A DNA stretch of 64,000 bases from GCA-2746605 sp963710615 (GTDB taxonomy: Bacteria; Bacteroidota; Ignavibacteria; Ignavibacteriales; Melioribacteraceae). The translations under genes were made by a program, and so were the position numbers. How positions within the stretch are numbered: the stretch's first letter is position 1; every line of letters begins with the position of its first letter. The DNA lies in assembly GCA_963710615.1 (NCBI GenBank), contig CAVQBF010000020.1, positions 8,811-72,810 of the forward strand, given 5' to 3'. The notes beneath the pieces are model-generated. The model saw only the letters and a program-made list of their open reading frames with translations, did no database searches and had not been told where the DNA came from. Below, piece after piece: positions 17,373 to 27,919 of the stretch.

Positions 17373-19616
17373 ATGTTAAACAAATTATCCAAATTACTAA
17401 TCTTCACAATATCAATTCTCCCTATGATCTTTGTCTCTGAATATTATGCTCAAATAAGAGAATTTAAAATTCATGATCGAGGAATGCTGCACGAAACAGT
17501 ATACAATACAGGTGAAATAGGCAGAGGTTGGATGACTGGTGAAGCAGGTAATGTTACAAATGTACCTTTATTTGAATGGCCTTCACGATCTAGGACTATT
17601 GTTGACGGAATTGAATATAGTGGACAGCATAATATTTTAGGAGCAGGTATTTATATTGCTGCAAATATAAAAGGAAAACCTGGAATTGATAATAGAATAT
17701 ATTCTTTCTGTGGTGGTGTCGGAGCTTCTGAGCCTGAAGTAGCATTTGGGAAGTGGAGTTTCCCATACTATATGGAAAAGATTGAAAACTTCCCTGTCCT
17801 TGAAAGTGGAGAACTTAATCCTGACTATGATCCTAATGAAGCAGAAGAAATAATTAGAACGGCATGGGGTACATCTGTAGGTATTGCAGTCACTAGAACA
17901 TCCCGTGTTTGGAGCTATCCTGATTATGATGACATGATTATTTACGAATATGAGTTTGAATACAATGGCGATACTGATGGAGATCCATCGACTGTTGAGA
18001 TTGAAGAAACATTAACAGATGTTATGGTATTATTCATTTACGGATTTGCACCATCAATGTACGGGTACCAAAGAACATATGGTGAGTGGAAGTATGATGC
18101 TGGTATTTATAGGGGCGATCAAAATAATTTTTGGGATGCAGACTATTGGCTTTCATTCAATATGAATTTAAGAACTAATTTAGATGCTTCAATTTTAGCC
18201 AAGCCGGAACCAAATAAAGAACTCTTTAGAACATTTTCTGAGACTGGAATTAATGGTGGGGGATTAACTTCTCCGCAAGCTCCTGGTTTTGCAATGCTAT
18301 ACTACGATTTAAACCACTTAGCTATTGTTGATCCAAATGACCTACAAAGAAATGAATCGGAAGTGGTTAATATTTTGAGAACATTTGAAAGTGAATTTTA
18401 TGAGATAGATGAAAATGGTCATATTAAACAACCCTATTCAAATAAGGTAAGTACCGGTAATACCCGTTCATCTAAGATGGAAGTTGAATCAATCAATCCA
18501 ACAAAAAGGTGGAGTGGTGTTTATAGCCAAAACAGTACTACATGGCCTCAAGTTCCAAATAACGATCCAAGATGGTATGGAAGAGCTGCTTATCCTTACC
18601 GACAAAGTGCTGATGCAGGACAAAAGCACATTGTATTTGGCCCATATACAATTGAACCGGGGGACAAGTTAAATTATGCTTTGGCAGAAGTTGCAGGATA
18701 TGGGGCACAACCTGGAAAGAGAGTAGAAGGTGGACAAACACAAGTTCAATGGGCACCAACACCAAGCTTGGATATTAAAGTAACTATTGATGGTGAAGTG
18801 ATAACAGAAAATTACCTTAGTGAATTTGGATACCCAGATTATGTAAATTCAGATGTAAAAACCGTGACCCAAGTTGCGCATAAGGCTTTTGAGGCTTACC
18901 TTGGTGAAGAACCAACATTGCCACAGTGGCCTGAAGATAATTCTTTCCCGGGAGTGTATAATATTCCGGTGCCACCACCAGCTCCAGCAATTACTCTAGA
19001 CAATACAGCTGATGGAAACGTTATGGTAAATTGGAGCAGAGCAGTTGAAGGATTTTCACATCCACGTTTAACCGGTAAACTTGACAAATATATTATTCTT
19101 AAAAGTATAGCTGGAATGGGCCCTTGGAATGATACTGTTGCTGTTTTATCAGTTGGTGATGTTGATGAAAATGATGAATATACTTTAATTGATGAAGATC
19201 CCAAATTTGTAATTGGTGATAATAGATATTATTCGGTTATATCTGTTGATGAATTTGGTAATGAAAGTGGTAAAACAAATCTTATAAAATTTCAAAAGAA
19301 CATTGGTGCTGTCGAAAAGTTAGATAAAGTTTATGCTGTACCTAATCCATTCTATGTCAATTCAGGATTTTCTGATCAGCAATTTGCCGATAAAATAGGT
19401 TTTTACGGATTGCCGCCGAGATGCACCATTAGAGTTTTTTCTTATTCGGGAAATTTGGTTGAGACAATTGAACATGACGTACCAGTTTATTCTACTGAAA
19501 ATGAGTGGCTCCAAATTACGAAAAATGGACAATCCATTGCATCTGGAGTTTATTTTTATGTTGTTACAACACCTGAAGGTGATCAGACCGAGGGTAAGTT
19601 TATAGTAATCAAGTAA
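17373..19616 (+). CDS. large secreted protein with T9SS-type C-terminal domain
   Basis: This 747-residue protein starts with a signal peptide (MLNKLSKLLIFTISILPMIF) and continues with a long beta-rich region with many aromatic residues and no catalytic motif I recognise. A fibronectin-like segment (about 545-650, ITLDNTADGNVMVNWSRAVE) follows. The C-terminal sorting-like domain starts at VYAVPNPF and ends in GVYFYVVTTPEGDQTEGKF. It lies 33 bases after the TonB receptor and may be the surface partner that takes the role of SusD in this lineage. That role is inferred only from position, surface targeting and co-occurrence. Confidence 0.8.
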   Translation: MLNKLSKLLIFTISILPMIFVSEYYAQIREFKIHDRGMLHETVYNTGEIGRGWMTGEAGNVTNVPLFEWPSRSRTIVDGIEYSGQHNILGAGIYIAANIKGKPGIDNRIYSFCGGVGASEPEVAFGKWSFPYYMEKIENFPVLESGELNPDYDPNEAEEIIRTAWGTSVGIAVTRTSRVWSYPDYDDMIIYEYEFEYNGDTDGDPSTVEIEETLTDVMVLFIYGFAPSMYGYQRTYGEWKYDAGIYRGDQNNFWDADYWLSFNMNLRTNLDASILAKPEPNKELFRTFSETGINGGGLTSPQAPGFAMLYYDLNHLAIVDPNDLQRNESEVVNILRTFESEFYEIDENGHIKQPYSNKVSTGNTRSSKMEVESINPTKRWSGVYSQNSTTWPQVPNNDPRWYGRAAYPYRQSADAGQKHIVFGPYTIEPGDKLNYALAEVAGYGAQPGKRVEGGQTQVQWAPTPSLDIKVTIDGEVITENYLSEFGYPDYVNSDVKTVTQVAHKAFEAYLGEEPTLPQWPEDNSFPGVYNIPVPPPAPAITLDNTADGNVMVNWSRAVEGFSHPRLTGKLDKYIILKSIAGMGPWNDTVAVLSVGDVDENDEYTLIDEDPKFVIGDNRYYSVISVDEFGNESGKTNLIKFQKNIGAVEKLDKVYAVPNPFYVNSGFSDQQFADKIGFYGLPPRCTIRVFSYSGNLVETIEHDVPVYSTENEWLQITKNGQSIASGVYFYVVTTPEGDQTEGKFIVIK

Positions 19617-19637
19617 CTAAATGCATAAGGGAATCAA

Positions 19638-20612
19638 ATGCTATTTACATGGCGAAAAAAAATATTGATATTTCTGCTACTTGCAAGTAGCAGTGCTTTC
19701 TCTTTTGAAAAAGTTGGAACTACTTCGTTTCAATTTCTAAAAGTCATTACTACAGCACGTGCAGCTTCAATGGCAGGTGCATACACAACAATAGCATCGT
19801 CTGCCGATGCTGTTTTTTGGAATCCTGCAGGACTCACAAAGGTCTCAAAATTCGGAGTTGCCTTTGGGTACTTGGACTACTTTATGGATGTTAAGCATAT
19901 GTCCTTTTCTACAGCATATTCGTTTGATCAATTGGGTACTTTTGCTCTGTTCGGAATGATAGCAGATATTGGTGATGTTTATGAAACTAGAGCAGAACTG
20001 CTTGCATTCGATGCCTCTGGAAATTATAATCCAGGTCTTACGGGCAATATCTTGAATCCCAAGTCGATGGTTTTCGGTTTATCATACGCCTATAACCTAA
20101 ATGACAGATTTACATTTGGTATAAGTGTTAAATATGCATCCGAAGATTTAGTTCTGGAAAGTGCTAATGCGATAATTTTTGATGGCGGATTTAAATATAA
20201 TACCAACTTCAAATCAATTGTAATTGGTGCAGCTTTGCGTCATTTTGGCCCTGATGTTAAATATGTTAATTTTAGTTATCCTCTTCCTCAGACATTTAAT
20301 ATCGGTATTTCAACCTATCTTTTTTCAGATGATGATCCGCTTATTTCAAAACTAAATAACAATTCGCTTCTTTTTTCTTATGATTTGGTTCAACCACGCG
20401 ACTACGATCAGCAGCATGCTGTTGGTTTAGAGTATTCTTTCAATAAGATGATATACTTAAGAGGTGGATATTTATTTAATGGAGACCAAGAAGATGTTAC
20501 AGCTGGTTTAGGTTTAAGATACAATAACTATAAGTTTGATTATTCTTATAATAATATGGGTGAATATTTTGGTAATTCCCATCGTTTTTCAATTAGTTTC
20601 GAAATAAATTAA
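19638..20612 (+). CDS. PorV/PorQ-like outer-membrane barrel
   Basis: This 324-residue FadL-superfamily barrel has a signal peptide. The family start region TTARAASMAGAYTTIASSAD is followed by AVFWNPAGL, typical of PorV/PorQ. PorV carries T9SS cargo from the translocon to the attachment machinery in Bacteroidota. This copy lies within a cluster of T9SS-tagged proteins and may be a dedicated shuttle or a structural partner of the TonB receptor. The end (YFGNSHRFSISFEIN) is a normal barrel terminus. The gene spacing (21 and 12 bases) indicates one operon. Confidence 0.8.
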   Translation: MLFTWRKKILIFLLLASSSAFSFEKVGTTSFQFLKVITTARAASMAGAYTTIASSADAVFWNPAGLTKVSKFGVAFGYLDYFMDVKHMSFSTAYSFDQLGTFALFGMIADIGDVYETRAELLAFDASGNYNPGLTGNILNPKSMVFGLSYAYNLNDRFTFGISVKYASEDLVLESANAIIFDGGFKYNTNFKSIVIGAALRHFGPDVKYVNFSYPLPQTFNIGISTYLFSDDDPLISKLNNNSLLFSYDLVQPRDYDQQHAVGLEYSFNKMIYLRGGYLFNGDQEDVTAGLGLRYNNYKFDYSYNNMGEYFGNSHRFSISFEIN

Positions 20613-20624
20613 ACGGAATAACTA

Positions 20625-22147
20625 ATGTTGAAGAATTTAAAATTTTACAAAATTATTTTTTTAGTCATGCTATCTGTGATATTTACACCTAATTTATTTG
20701 CGCAACATAGAGGTGATGATATTACATTTCAAGGCTTAACAAATCAAAATGATGCTAGTGTAAGATATACTGCAATGGGATCTGCAGCTACCTCCTTAAT
20801 CGGTGATGTATCATCAATGTTTTATAATCCTGCTGGATTGGTTGGAGTAGAGAAGCTTCAAGTCTCAGTATCCGCTAATAGTTATAATTCATCATGGAGA
20901 GAAAACCAGCATTATCGTCCAAACAGATTTTTTGTAACTTTACCGTTTTATTTAGAAGGATTATACACACCGCTTCCGGAAGACAATGGTATGTTCGATC
21001 ATGAAAGGGTTTGGACAGAGGATCAACAAATTGATTCATCATACATTGTAAATTTACCTGATTTAGGATTAGATCCATTTGGTGAAGAAGCTGCTGATTG
21101 GAAAAAAGAAACTAGCAAGTTTACTTTTAATAATATTGCTGTAGCTTATCCATTTAGTATTGCAGACAATAAGTTTGTCATTTCCGCGGGATATTTTAGA
21201 CAATATAATATCGAAGATTTTGATAGAAACGACACTTATCTAAATCCGCATATTGGATATTTAGGCTATGGTGAAATGGGTAGGGTAAATGGTGTCGATA
21301 CATTAATAGTTGATTGGTTTAGATATAAAAGACAAAGATCTGGTCCTATTGATAATATTACTGGAGCACTCGCTTATGACTTTAATAAGTATGTGAAGAT
21401 TGGGTTTGGTTTTAAAACTAACTGGGGTGAAACAGATGATCTACTTTCCATCAGCCAAGTTGGGACATTTGATTTAGTCCGTGAAAATAGATTCAGATAT
21501 TCATACATTGACTCATCATTAGTCTATGAGGGGGTTTCAAATTTCTCATCGACTTCATTTAATATTGGTCTACTTTTTAACTTTGAGAAATTCAAAGTTG
21601 GTTTAAATGTTGATCTGCCATATACTATTGAAAGAGATTGGGATTATACAGTTACAATATCTGATTCAAACGGATTATCAACAAGCAAGCAGACCGGTAT
21701 TGATAAATTAAAAATTCCTGCTGTATTTAATTTTGGTGTAAGCTTTCAACCTACTCAAAATTTCACTGCTGCTTTTGATTATGAATATGCACCTTATAGT
21801 AATACTGAATTTGAATTTTCAAACAGCAGATACGAAGCAAAATAATTATGTTGACCGACATATCTTAAAAATCGGTTTAGAGTACATGCCCAACTGATTA
21901 TTTGTCACTACTAGCAGGTTATAGAAACATACCTTCTACATTTGTTCCTGATGGTTCATCAGATACTGAAAGTGGTCCAGATGCAAACAGTATTACTGGT
22001 GGGCTTTCAGTGCACACATTTTTAGGAAGGTTAGATTTATCATACGAATACCGAACTCTAAAATATTATGATTCATATTTCAGCAATACTAATTATGTTA
22101 CGGAATCTTACAGTAATTTCATGATTGGATTCCTATTCAGTTTATAG
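20625..22147 (+). CDS. FadL/OmpP1-like outer-membrane protein, frame interrupted twice
   Basis: This barrel protein of about 507 residues has a signal peptide ending FAQHRGDD and a FadL-type N-terminus (SVRYTAMGSAATSLIGDVSS then MFYNPAGLVG). Two breaks near 21840 and 21890 are each repaired by deleting one base, an A from AAAA and a C from CCC. This gives RYEANNYVDRHILKIGLEYM and then PTDYLSLLAGYRNIPSTF. The C-terminus (YSNFMIGFLFSL) is a proper barrel end. It is the fourth gene of the TonB module. It could be a transport pore for hydrophobic or oligosaccharide ligands or another PorV-like factor; the substrate is unknown. Confidence 0.8.
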
Positions 22148-22202
22148 AAAAATTTCTTATAAATATAAATTAACTTATCAATTTAATTAGGAGGACAGGC
22201 CA

Positions 22203-23837
22203 ATGAAAAAAGTAGTATTACTTTTTCTCTTTTTATTTACAGTCTCAATTAGCATAAATTATGCTCAGACACGTATTGATGTGACGGATGAGTTTGATTT
22301 TCAACTTGCTATTAATTACGCGAACCAAAATGGGGTTGATACTGTTTTACTAACAACATCCGGGGGTTTATATACAACAACGGATACTAATTATTATAAT
22401 ATTACCTCTCCAATGGTAATAATGGCTCAACCTGGTCTTGCAGAAATGCCTACTATTACTCATAGTGATGATAGTGCAAGTGTCATTGAAATATTTAGGA
22501 TTTCAAATGATTTTACAATTGAGGGAGTTATGTTTGATGGTGCTCATCCTCAAAGTCATGGCGTTAAATATGCTCTAAGAGCAGGTAATGGTCCAAATGA
22601 ATTTCCGGAATTTAAGACCGGATCAAATATTATCATTAGAAACTGTGTATTTAAGGATTTTTATCAGGGTAATGATCCTGAAGGCCCAGGTTATGCCTTA
22701 TATTTTTTAAAAGGTGTTGTTGCTGGAACTGTTATAGTTGAGGATTGCGTTATAGAAAATATTGGTGATGAAGCAATTAGAATGACTGAAACAGAAAAGT
22801 TTGCAACAGAAAGAGTTTTAGATACTCTAATAGTAAGAAATACCACTTTTACTAATATTGATGCTGAATGTATACGGTTCTATGCAGACGTTGATACAGC
22901 TACAGTTGATGCCTATGTTATGTTGGAGAATCTTACAATAAATAACTCAGCAACTAGAGTTATGTATATTAAAAATAATCAGTATGCAACGGCTCGAAAT
23001 ATAATAGTTTCAAATTCGAGGTTGCCTGGCAATGATCGTCTTGACAGGTCTGATTATATTATGGAATTACAGCAAAAAGGTTCTGTGATTACAAATATTG
23101 ATACATTCAATATAGTATATGGTCCAGTTCCTAGAGAGAATAAATTAAATACCTCTAAAGGTGCTGTTGATATTGATGATGCAACTATATTCAGTTTTGA
23201 TCCAATGTATGCAGATCAAGCTAACGGAGATTACACTCTTGCAGCAAATTCTCCTGCACATTTTTCTGGTGAAAATAATGCTAATTTAGGTGATAGTAGA
23301 TGGGTTAATCCATCGCCATCAGTTTCCCCACTGAATGTTGAAATTATTGGTGAAGGCTCTGTTGAATTCAGTCCTGAAAGATTAGGATTGGTCTTTGAAA
23401 ATGGTACTCCAGTACAAGTTACTGCAATAGCAGATTCAGGTTATGAATTTATTGGCTGGGGTGGAGATATTTCTGGTTCAGCAAATCCGGAAACAATTAC
23501 AATTGATGCGGCTAAAAACATAACTGTGTCATTCGATCCTTTAACAAATGTCAAAGATGATCTCAATGTTCCTAATGTATATTCATTAGAACAAAATTAC
23601 CCCAATCCTTTTAATCCTTCAACTTCAATTAAGTTTTCGATTAAAGAGACAGGACTAACTTCATTGGTAATATACGATTTACTTGGTCAAAAAGTAAAAA
23701 CACTGTTTGAAAAAGAGGTTAAAGCTGGGATTCATTATTATTATTTAAATGCTGCAGATTTATCTTCTGGAATTTATTTATATCAAATAAAATCGGGAGA
23801 TTTTATTGCGACCAAAAAATTGATGTTATTAAAATAG
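22203..23837 (+). CDS. secreted beta-helix protein (DUF4957-like) with InlB-type repeat and T9SS tag
   Basis: This 544-residue surface protein has a signal peptide ending SINYAQT. A right-handed beta-helix region with the DUF4957/DUF5123 look follows (LAINYANQNGVDTVLLTTSG, IEGVMFDGA, VIEDCVIENIGDEAIRMTE, about 30-380). One divergent InlB-like repeat comes next (GYEFIGWGGDISGSANPET), then the sorting domain with QNYPNPFNPSTSIKF and VIYDLLGQKVKTL. The Lys and Arg pair of PL6 lyases is not present in the expected arrangement, so it is probably a binding protein, not a lyase. It is closely related to the final domain of the next gene. Confidence 0.8.
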   Translation: MKKVVLLFLFLFTVSISINYAQTRIDVTDEFDFQLAINYANQNGVDTVLLTTSGGLYTTTDTNYYNITSPMVIMAQPGLAEMPTITHSDDSASVIEIFRISNDFTIEGVMFDGAHPQSHGVKYALRAGNGPNEFPEFKTGSNIIIRNCVFKDFYQGNDPEGPGYALYFLKGVVAGTVIVEDCVIENIGDEAIRMTETEKFATERVLDTLIVRNTTFTNIDAECIRFYADVDTATVDAYVMLENLTINNSATRVMYIKNNQYATARNIIVSNSRLPGNDRLDRSDYIMELQQKGSVITNIDTFNIVYGPVPRENKLNTSKGAVDIDDATIFSFDPMYADQANGDYTLAANSPAHFSGENNANLGDSRWVNPSPSVSPLNVEIIGEGSVEFSPERLGLVFENGTPVQVTAIADSGYEFIGWGGDISGSANPETITIDAAKNITVSFDPLTNVKDDLNVPNVYSLEQNYPNPFNPSTSIKFSIKETGLTSLVIYDLLGQKVKTLFEKEVKAGIHYYYLNAADLSSGIYLYQIKSGDFIATKKLMLLK

Positions 23838-23865
23838 ATTTATTAATATAATTAGGAGTACATGT

Positions 23866-26800
23866 ATGAACTGCTTTAAGAAGTACTTATTTATTTTCTC
23901 TTTATTTGTATTAGGTAGTATCAGTTATGCACAGACAGTACACTCTGTTACAGCGGGCGACAGTACATTGGCAGCTGCAATTGCTGATGCAGCTGATGGT
24001 GATATTATCGAATTGGTTTCTGATGGCGGTCTTTATACCAATCCAAATCAGATTGAAATCGATAAGAGTCTTATCATAAGAGGCCACGCTGATTTAACCG
24101 TGAAACCAGTCATTAAGTATGTCGGTACATCTACGAGTGCCAATATATTTAAAGTATTGGGATCCTCTAAAGTATTATTTAATGGACTTGAGTTAGATGG
24201 TGATGGAGTAGCTGATGGTGCTGCTTCCCTTGCAAAGTATGCAATTCGATTTGAGAATACAGAATTAACAGATACCATGAATATTAAAATTAACGATTGT
24301 TATATTCATGATTATCTGGAAGCAATACTAAAACCATTTCCAGCAACAATAATTGATAGTATGGTTATAAGCAATTCAATTTTCGGCGGTGCTGGTAAAG
24401 AAGGTATATTATTCTATTCTGGTTCAACAAGTGATCCTCAAGTTGAATTAGGTTATGCAGAAGTAACAAACTGTACATTTTATGATATTCTAAGAGAAGC
24501 TGTTAAAGGAGATACTAATCCAAATACAAAAATAATGGTTGATCATTGTACATTCTACAATATTGGAGGTAATGCAGATAAGCCATTTATTTATGTTGAT
24601 GATGCATTAGATGTAGTAGTAAAGAACAGTATATTTCAGCTAAATTCAGAAGTTGGAAATCATATTAGATTAGAAGATGCATCTGGTAGTTTTGTTAGTA
24701 ATTGTATTATTTGGGAAGTATCTGATAAAGAAATAGATAATGCAACAGTTACTGATACACTATTTGCAGATCCATTATTTGCTGATCCTGCTAATTATGA
24801 TTTTACCTTGGATTTAGGTTCTCCAGCAATTGGATATGCTGATGATGGATCAGCTGCTGGAGATGTACGTTGGGACCCAACTGCGCTTCTTCCACGGACA
24901 CATAAAGTTGAAGCTGGGATTGATGTTTTGAAGCCTGTAATTGATGCAGCAAAATCAGGCGATATAATAGAATTAGTTTCAAGTGGTGGTCTATATTTAT
25001 CAGTTGACCAAATTGAGATTGATAAAGATTTGACTATTATGGCGGCTGAAAATATAGCTCAAAAACCAATTGTGAAATATATTGGTACATCTACGAGTGC
25101 CAATATATTTAAAGTATTGGGATCCTCTAAAGTATTATTTAATGGACTTGAGTTAGATGGTGATGGAGTAGCTGATGGTGCTGCTTCCCTTGCAAAGTAT
25201 GCAATTCGATTTGAGAATACAGAATTAACAGATACCATGAATATTAAAATTAACGATTGTTATATTCATGATTATCTGGAAGCAATACTAAAACCATTTC
25301 CAGCAACAATAATTGATAGTATGGTTATAAGCAATTCAATTTTCGGCGGTGCTGGTAAAGAAGGTATATTATTCTATTCTGGTTCAACAAGTGATCCTCA
25401 AGTTGAATTAGGTTATGCAGAAGTAACAAACTGTACATTTTATGATATTCTAAGAGAAGCTGTTAAAGGAGATACTAATCCAAATACAAAAATAATGGTT
25501 GATCATTGTACATTCTACAATATTGGAGGTAATGCAGATAAGCCATTTATTTATGTTGATGATGCACTAGATGTTGTTGTAAAGAACAGCGTATTTCAAC
25601 TAAATACAGAAGTTGGAAATCATATTAGATTAGAAGATGCATCTGGTAGTTTTGTTAGTAATTGTATTATATGGGATGTATTTGATAAGGAAATAGATAA
25701 CGCAACAGTTACTGATACACTATTTGCAGATCCATTATTTGCTGATCCTGCTAATTATGATTTTACTCTTGGTGAAGCATCACCGGCAAGGACATATGGT
25801 CCTGGTGGAACTCCAATAGGTGACTTAAGATGGGCTGTTGATCCTAATGCAGTCATACTTTCTGTTGTTACTAATGGTCAAGGTATAGTGACCTTAGATC
25901 CTCCTGGAAATATCTATTCGCCTGGAACATCTGTTACTTTAACGGCTGCAGCTGATTTAGGTTGGGAATTTACAGGATGGAGTGGAGATGTAAATCCATT
26001 TCCTCCAAATCAAAACCCGACAACAGTTACAGTTAATAGCAACATTACTGCTGTAGCAACCTTCAAGAATTTAACACCTCAAGTGAGCTTGACCATTGAT
26101 TCAATAGGCCTTGGAAGTGTTGTTGTAAATCCACTACCTGGTGATGATGGAACATATGATCAAGGCGAAACTGTTGAACTTACAGCAGTACCTGCTCCTG
26201 ATTGGGAATTCGTTGAGTGGTTGGGTGATTTTACTGGAACTGATAATCCTATTTCATTTAATGTCGATTCAAATATGGTAGTAACTGCTTCCTATCAAAG
26301 TACACTTACACAATTTGCTCTAAATATTACTGTTGTGGGAAAAGGTAGTTACCAAGCAGATCCAGTGCCCGTAATTGCTACCTACGATACAAATACTGTG
26401 GTAGTATTAACTGCTAGTCCTGCTATTGGGTGGACTTTTAACAGTTGGTCCGGAGATTTATCCAGTACTACTATGGTTGATTCTGTAGTAATGGATAGTG
26501 ATAAAAATTTGACCCTTACTTTTGATGAAGAGCAAGTACCTGGTGGAGTATTAGCAATTGATGATAGTTGGGATTTAATGGATGCAGTTGATTTTGCAAA
26601 TAACAATAGCACTGTTAATACCCTAAAACTAACCACAAGCGGTGGAATTTATACTACACTAAAGAGTGGAACTGTGGAAGTAAAAGTTCCATTGAGTATT
26701 GTTGCTGATGATAGTTTAGCGGAGAAACCAATAATTACCAATACTAATCCTGATGGAGTTGAAGGTACAATAGATATACTTAGGGTATTCGATGATATTA

Positions 26801-27909
26801 TGCTTAAAGGGGTAATTATTGATGGTAGCACAGACTACTCTGCAGGAATGAAATATGCTGTTAGATATTCTAATTCAACTGCCCCTGATACAGTGAAATG
26901 GGGTTCTAATGCTATTTTTGATAATGTAGACTTTAGACACCTTTATGATGATGGTAAGGAGACTGGCGATGGGCATGCTTTTAAACTTGATGTAAACATG
27001 ATTCTTGGTACAGTTAAATTTGAGAATTGTACTTTTGATGATATCGGTTATGAAGCAATCAGAATTTCAGATACTGAAAAGTGGCTCACCGATAGAGCAT
27101 TAGATTCTTTGATTGTAAGGAATTGTACATTTACAAATATAGATGCTGAAGGAATTAGATATTATTCTGATTTGGATCCAACAACTCCTGATGCACCAGT
27201 AATTGTTGAGCATGTAACTTTTTACAATAGTGCAACAAGGACTATGTACCTTAAAAATAGTGGTGGAGCAATTGTTAGAGATATTATTATTGCTAATACT
27301 AGAACTTCTGGTCATGGTAGGGATGGTGACTTAATGGATGCACAAGGAGCTGACGGCGGTGTTGCATTAACTTATGTAAGCCACATAGATACATTCATGG
27401 TTAAGTCAGTTCCCATTAACTCGGCAGATGGCATGGTTGACTCTGCAACCATATATGGTCTAGATCCTCAGTTTGAAGATCCGGAAAACTATAATTTTAC
27501 ATTGCCATCTACTTCACCAATGTATGGGCTTGCACATGATGGATTAGCACTCGGTGATCTTAATTGGGCAACTAATCCTCCAGTTGGGGTAGATGAAATA
27601 GAATTGATTCCTATAGAATTTAGTCTAGAACAAAACTATCCGAATCCATTTAATCCTAGTACGACAATTAAATTTGCATTGCCGATTGAATCAAGAGTAT
27701 CAATAAAAATATATAATTCAATTGGTCAAGAGGTTGCTAAATTGGTTAACGGAGAATCATTAAATGCTGGTTATCACCAAAAAATATGGAATGCTAAAAA
27801 TGATAATGGTGTTGGTTTAGCCTCCGGATTTTATATTTATAGAATCGAGGCAGTTGGAACTAATGGCAAAGAATTTATGCAAACAAATAAAATGATTTTC
27901 CTAAAATAG
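23866..27909 (+). CDS. giant modular beta-helix protein with internal duplication and T9SS tag
   Basis: This 1347-residue secreted protein has a signal peptide followed by two nearly identical DUF4957-like beta-helix domains (about residues 25-345 and 345-660). Three divergent InlB-like repeats come next (about 665-890; motifs WEFTGWSGDV, WEFVEWLGDF, WTFNSWSGDL). A third beta-helix domain like that of the preceding gene follows (about 890-1240). The type A sorting domain (QNYPNPFNPSTTIKF) ends the protein. No lyase motif is visible. A perfect hairpin terminator follows. The modules suggest multivalent glycan binding at the cell surface, but this is inference. Confidence 0.82.
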   Translation: MNCFKKYLFIFSLFVLGSISYAQTVHSVTAGDSTLAAAIADAADGDIIELVSDGGLYTNPNQIEIDKSLIIRGHADLTVKPVIKYVGTSTSANIFKVLGSSKVLFNGLELDGDGVADGAASLAKYAIRFENTELTDTMNIKINDCYIHDYLEAILKPFPATIIDSMVISNSIFGGAGKEGILFYSGSTSDPQVELGYAEVTNCTFYDILREAVKGDTNPNTKIMVDHCTFYNIGGNADKPFIYVDDALDVVVKNSIFQLNSEVGNHIRLEDASGSFVSNCIIWEVSDKEIDNATVTDTLFADPLFADPANYDFTLDLGSPAIGYADDGSAAGDVRWDPTALLPRTHKVEAGIDVLKPVIDAAKSGDIIELVSSGGLYLSVDQIEIDKDLTIMAAENIAQKPIVKYIGTSTSANIFKVLGSSKVLFNGLELDGDGVADGAASLAKYAIRFENTELTDTMNIKINDCYIHDYLEAILKPFPATIIDSMVISNSIFGGAGKEGILFYSGSTSDPQVELGYAEVTNCTFYDILREAVKGDTNPNTKIMVDHCTFYNIGGNADKPFIYVDDALDVVVKNSVFQLNTEVGNHIRLEDASGSFVSNCIIWDVFDKEIDNATVTDTLFADPLFADPANYDFTLGEASPARTYGPGGTPIGDLRWAVDPNAVILSVVTNGQGIVTLDPPGNIYSPGTSVTLTAAADLGWEFTGWSGDVNPFPPNQNPTTVTVNSNITAVATFKNLTPQVSLTIDSIGLGSVVVNPLPGDDGTYDQGETVELTAVPAPDWEFVEWLGDFTGTDNPISFNVDSNMVVTASYQSTLTQFALNITVVGKGSYQADPVPVIATYDTNTVVVLTASPAIGWTFNSWSGDLSSTTMVDSVVMDSDKNLTLTFDEEQVPGGVLAIDDSWDLMDAVDFANNNSTVNTLKLTTSGGIYTTLKSGTVEVKVPLSIVADDSLAEKPIITNTNPDGVEGTIDILRVFDDIMLKGVIIDGSTDYSAGMKYAVRYSNSTAPDTVKWGSNAIFDNVDFRHLYDDGKETGDGHAFKLDVNMILGTVKFENCTFDDIGYEAIRISDTEKWLTDRALDSLIVRNCTFTNIDAEGIRYYSDLDPTTPDAPVIVEHVTFYNSATRTMYLKNSGGAIVRDIIIANTRTSGHGRDGDLMDAQGADGGVALTYVSHIDTFMVKSVPINSADGMVDSATIYGLDPQFEDPENYNFTLPSTSPMYGLAHDGLALGDLNWATNPPVGVDEIELIPIEFSLEQNYPNPFNPSTTIKFALPIESRVSIKIYNSIGQEVAKLVNGESLNAGYHQKIWNAKNDNGVGLASGFYIYRIEAVGTNGKEFMQTNKMIFLK
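24124..25566 (+). repeat. recent internal duplication (960-base offset)
   Basis: Bases 24124-24606 (483 bases) are identical, silent sites included, to 25084-25566. Similarity continues to about 25770 with roughly a dozen differences. The first domain copy therefore has an exactly matching part and an abruptly more diverged 3' part, as expected from gene conversion or a young duplication. Confidence 0.9.
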
Positions 27910-27919
27910 TAATATCTAT

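Noticed and set aside
14448..22147. SusC/SusD pair
   Set aside because: No protein in the window has SusD features such as a lipobox followed by TPR helices; the neighbour at 17373 is beta-rich with a T9SS-type tag.
22203..27909. Additional PL6 lyases
   Set aside because: The beta-helix is similar but the NGE, SSK and RHG motifs that carry the catalytic and calcium residues are missing.
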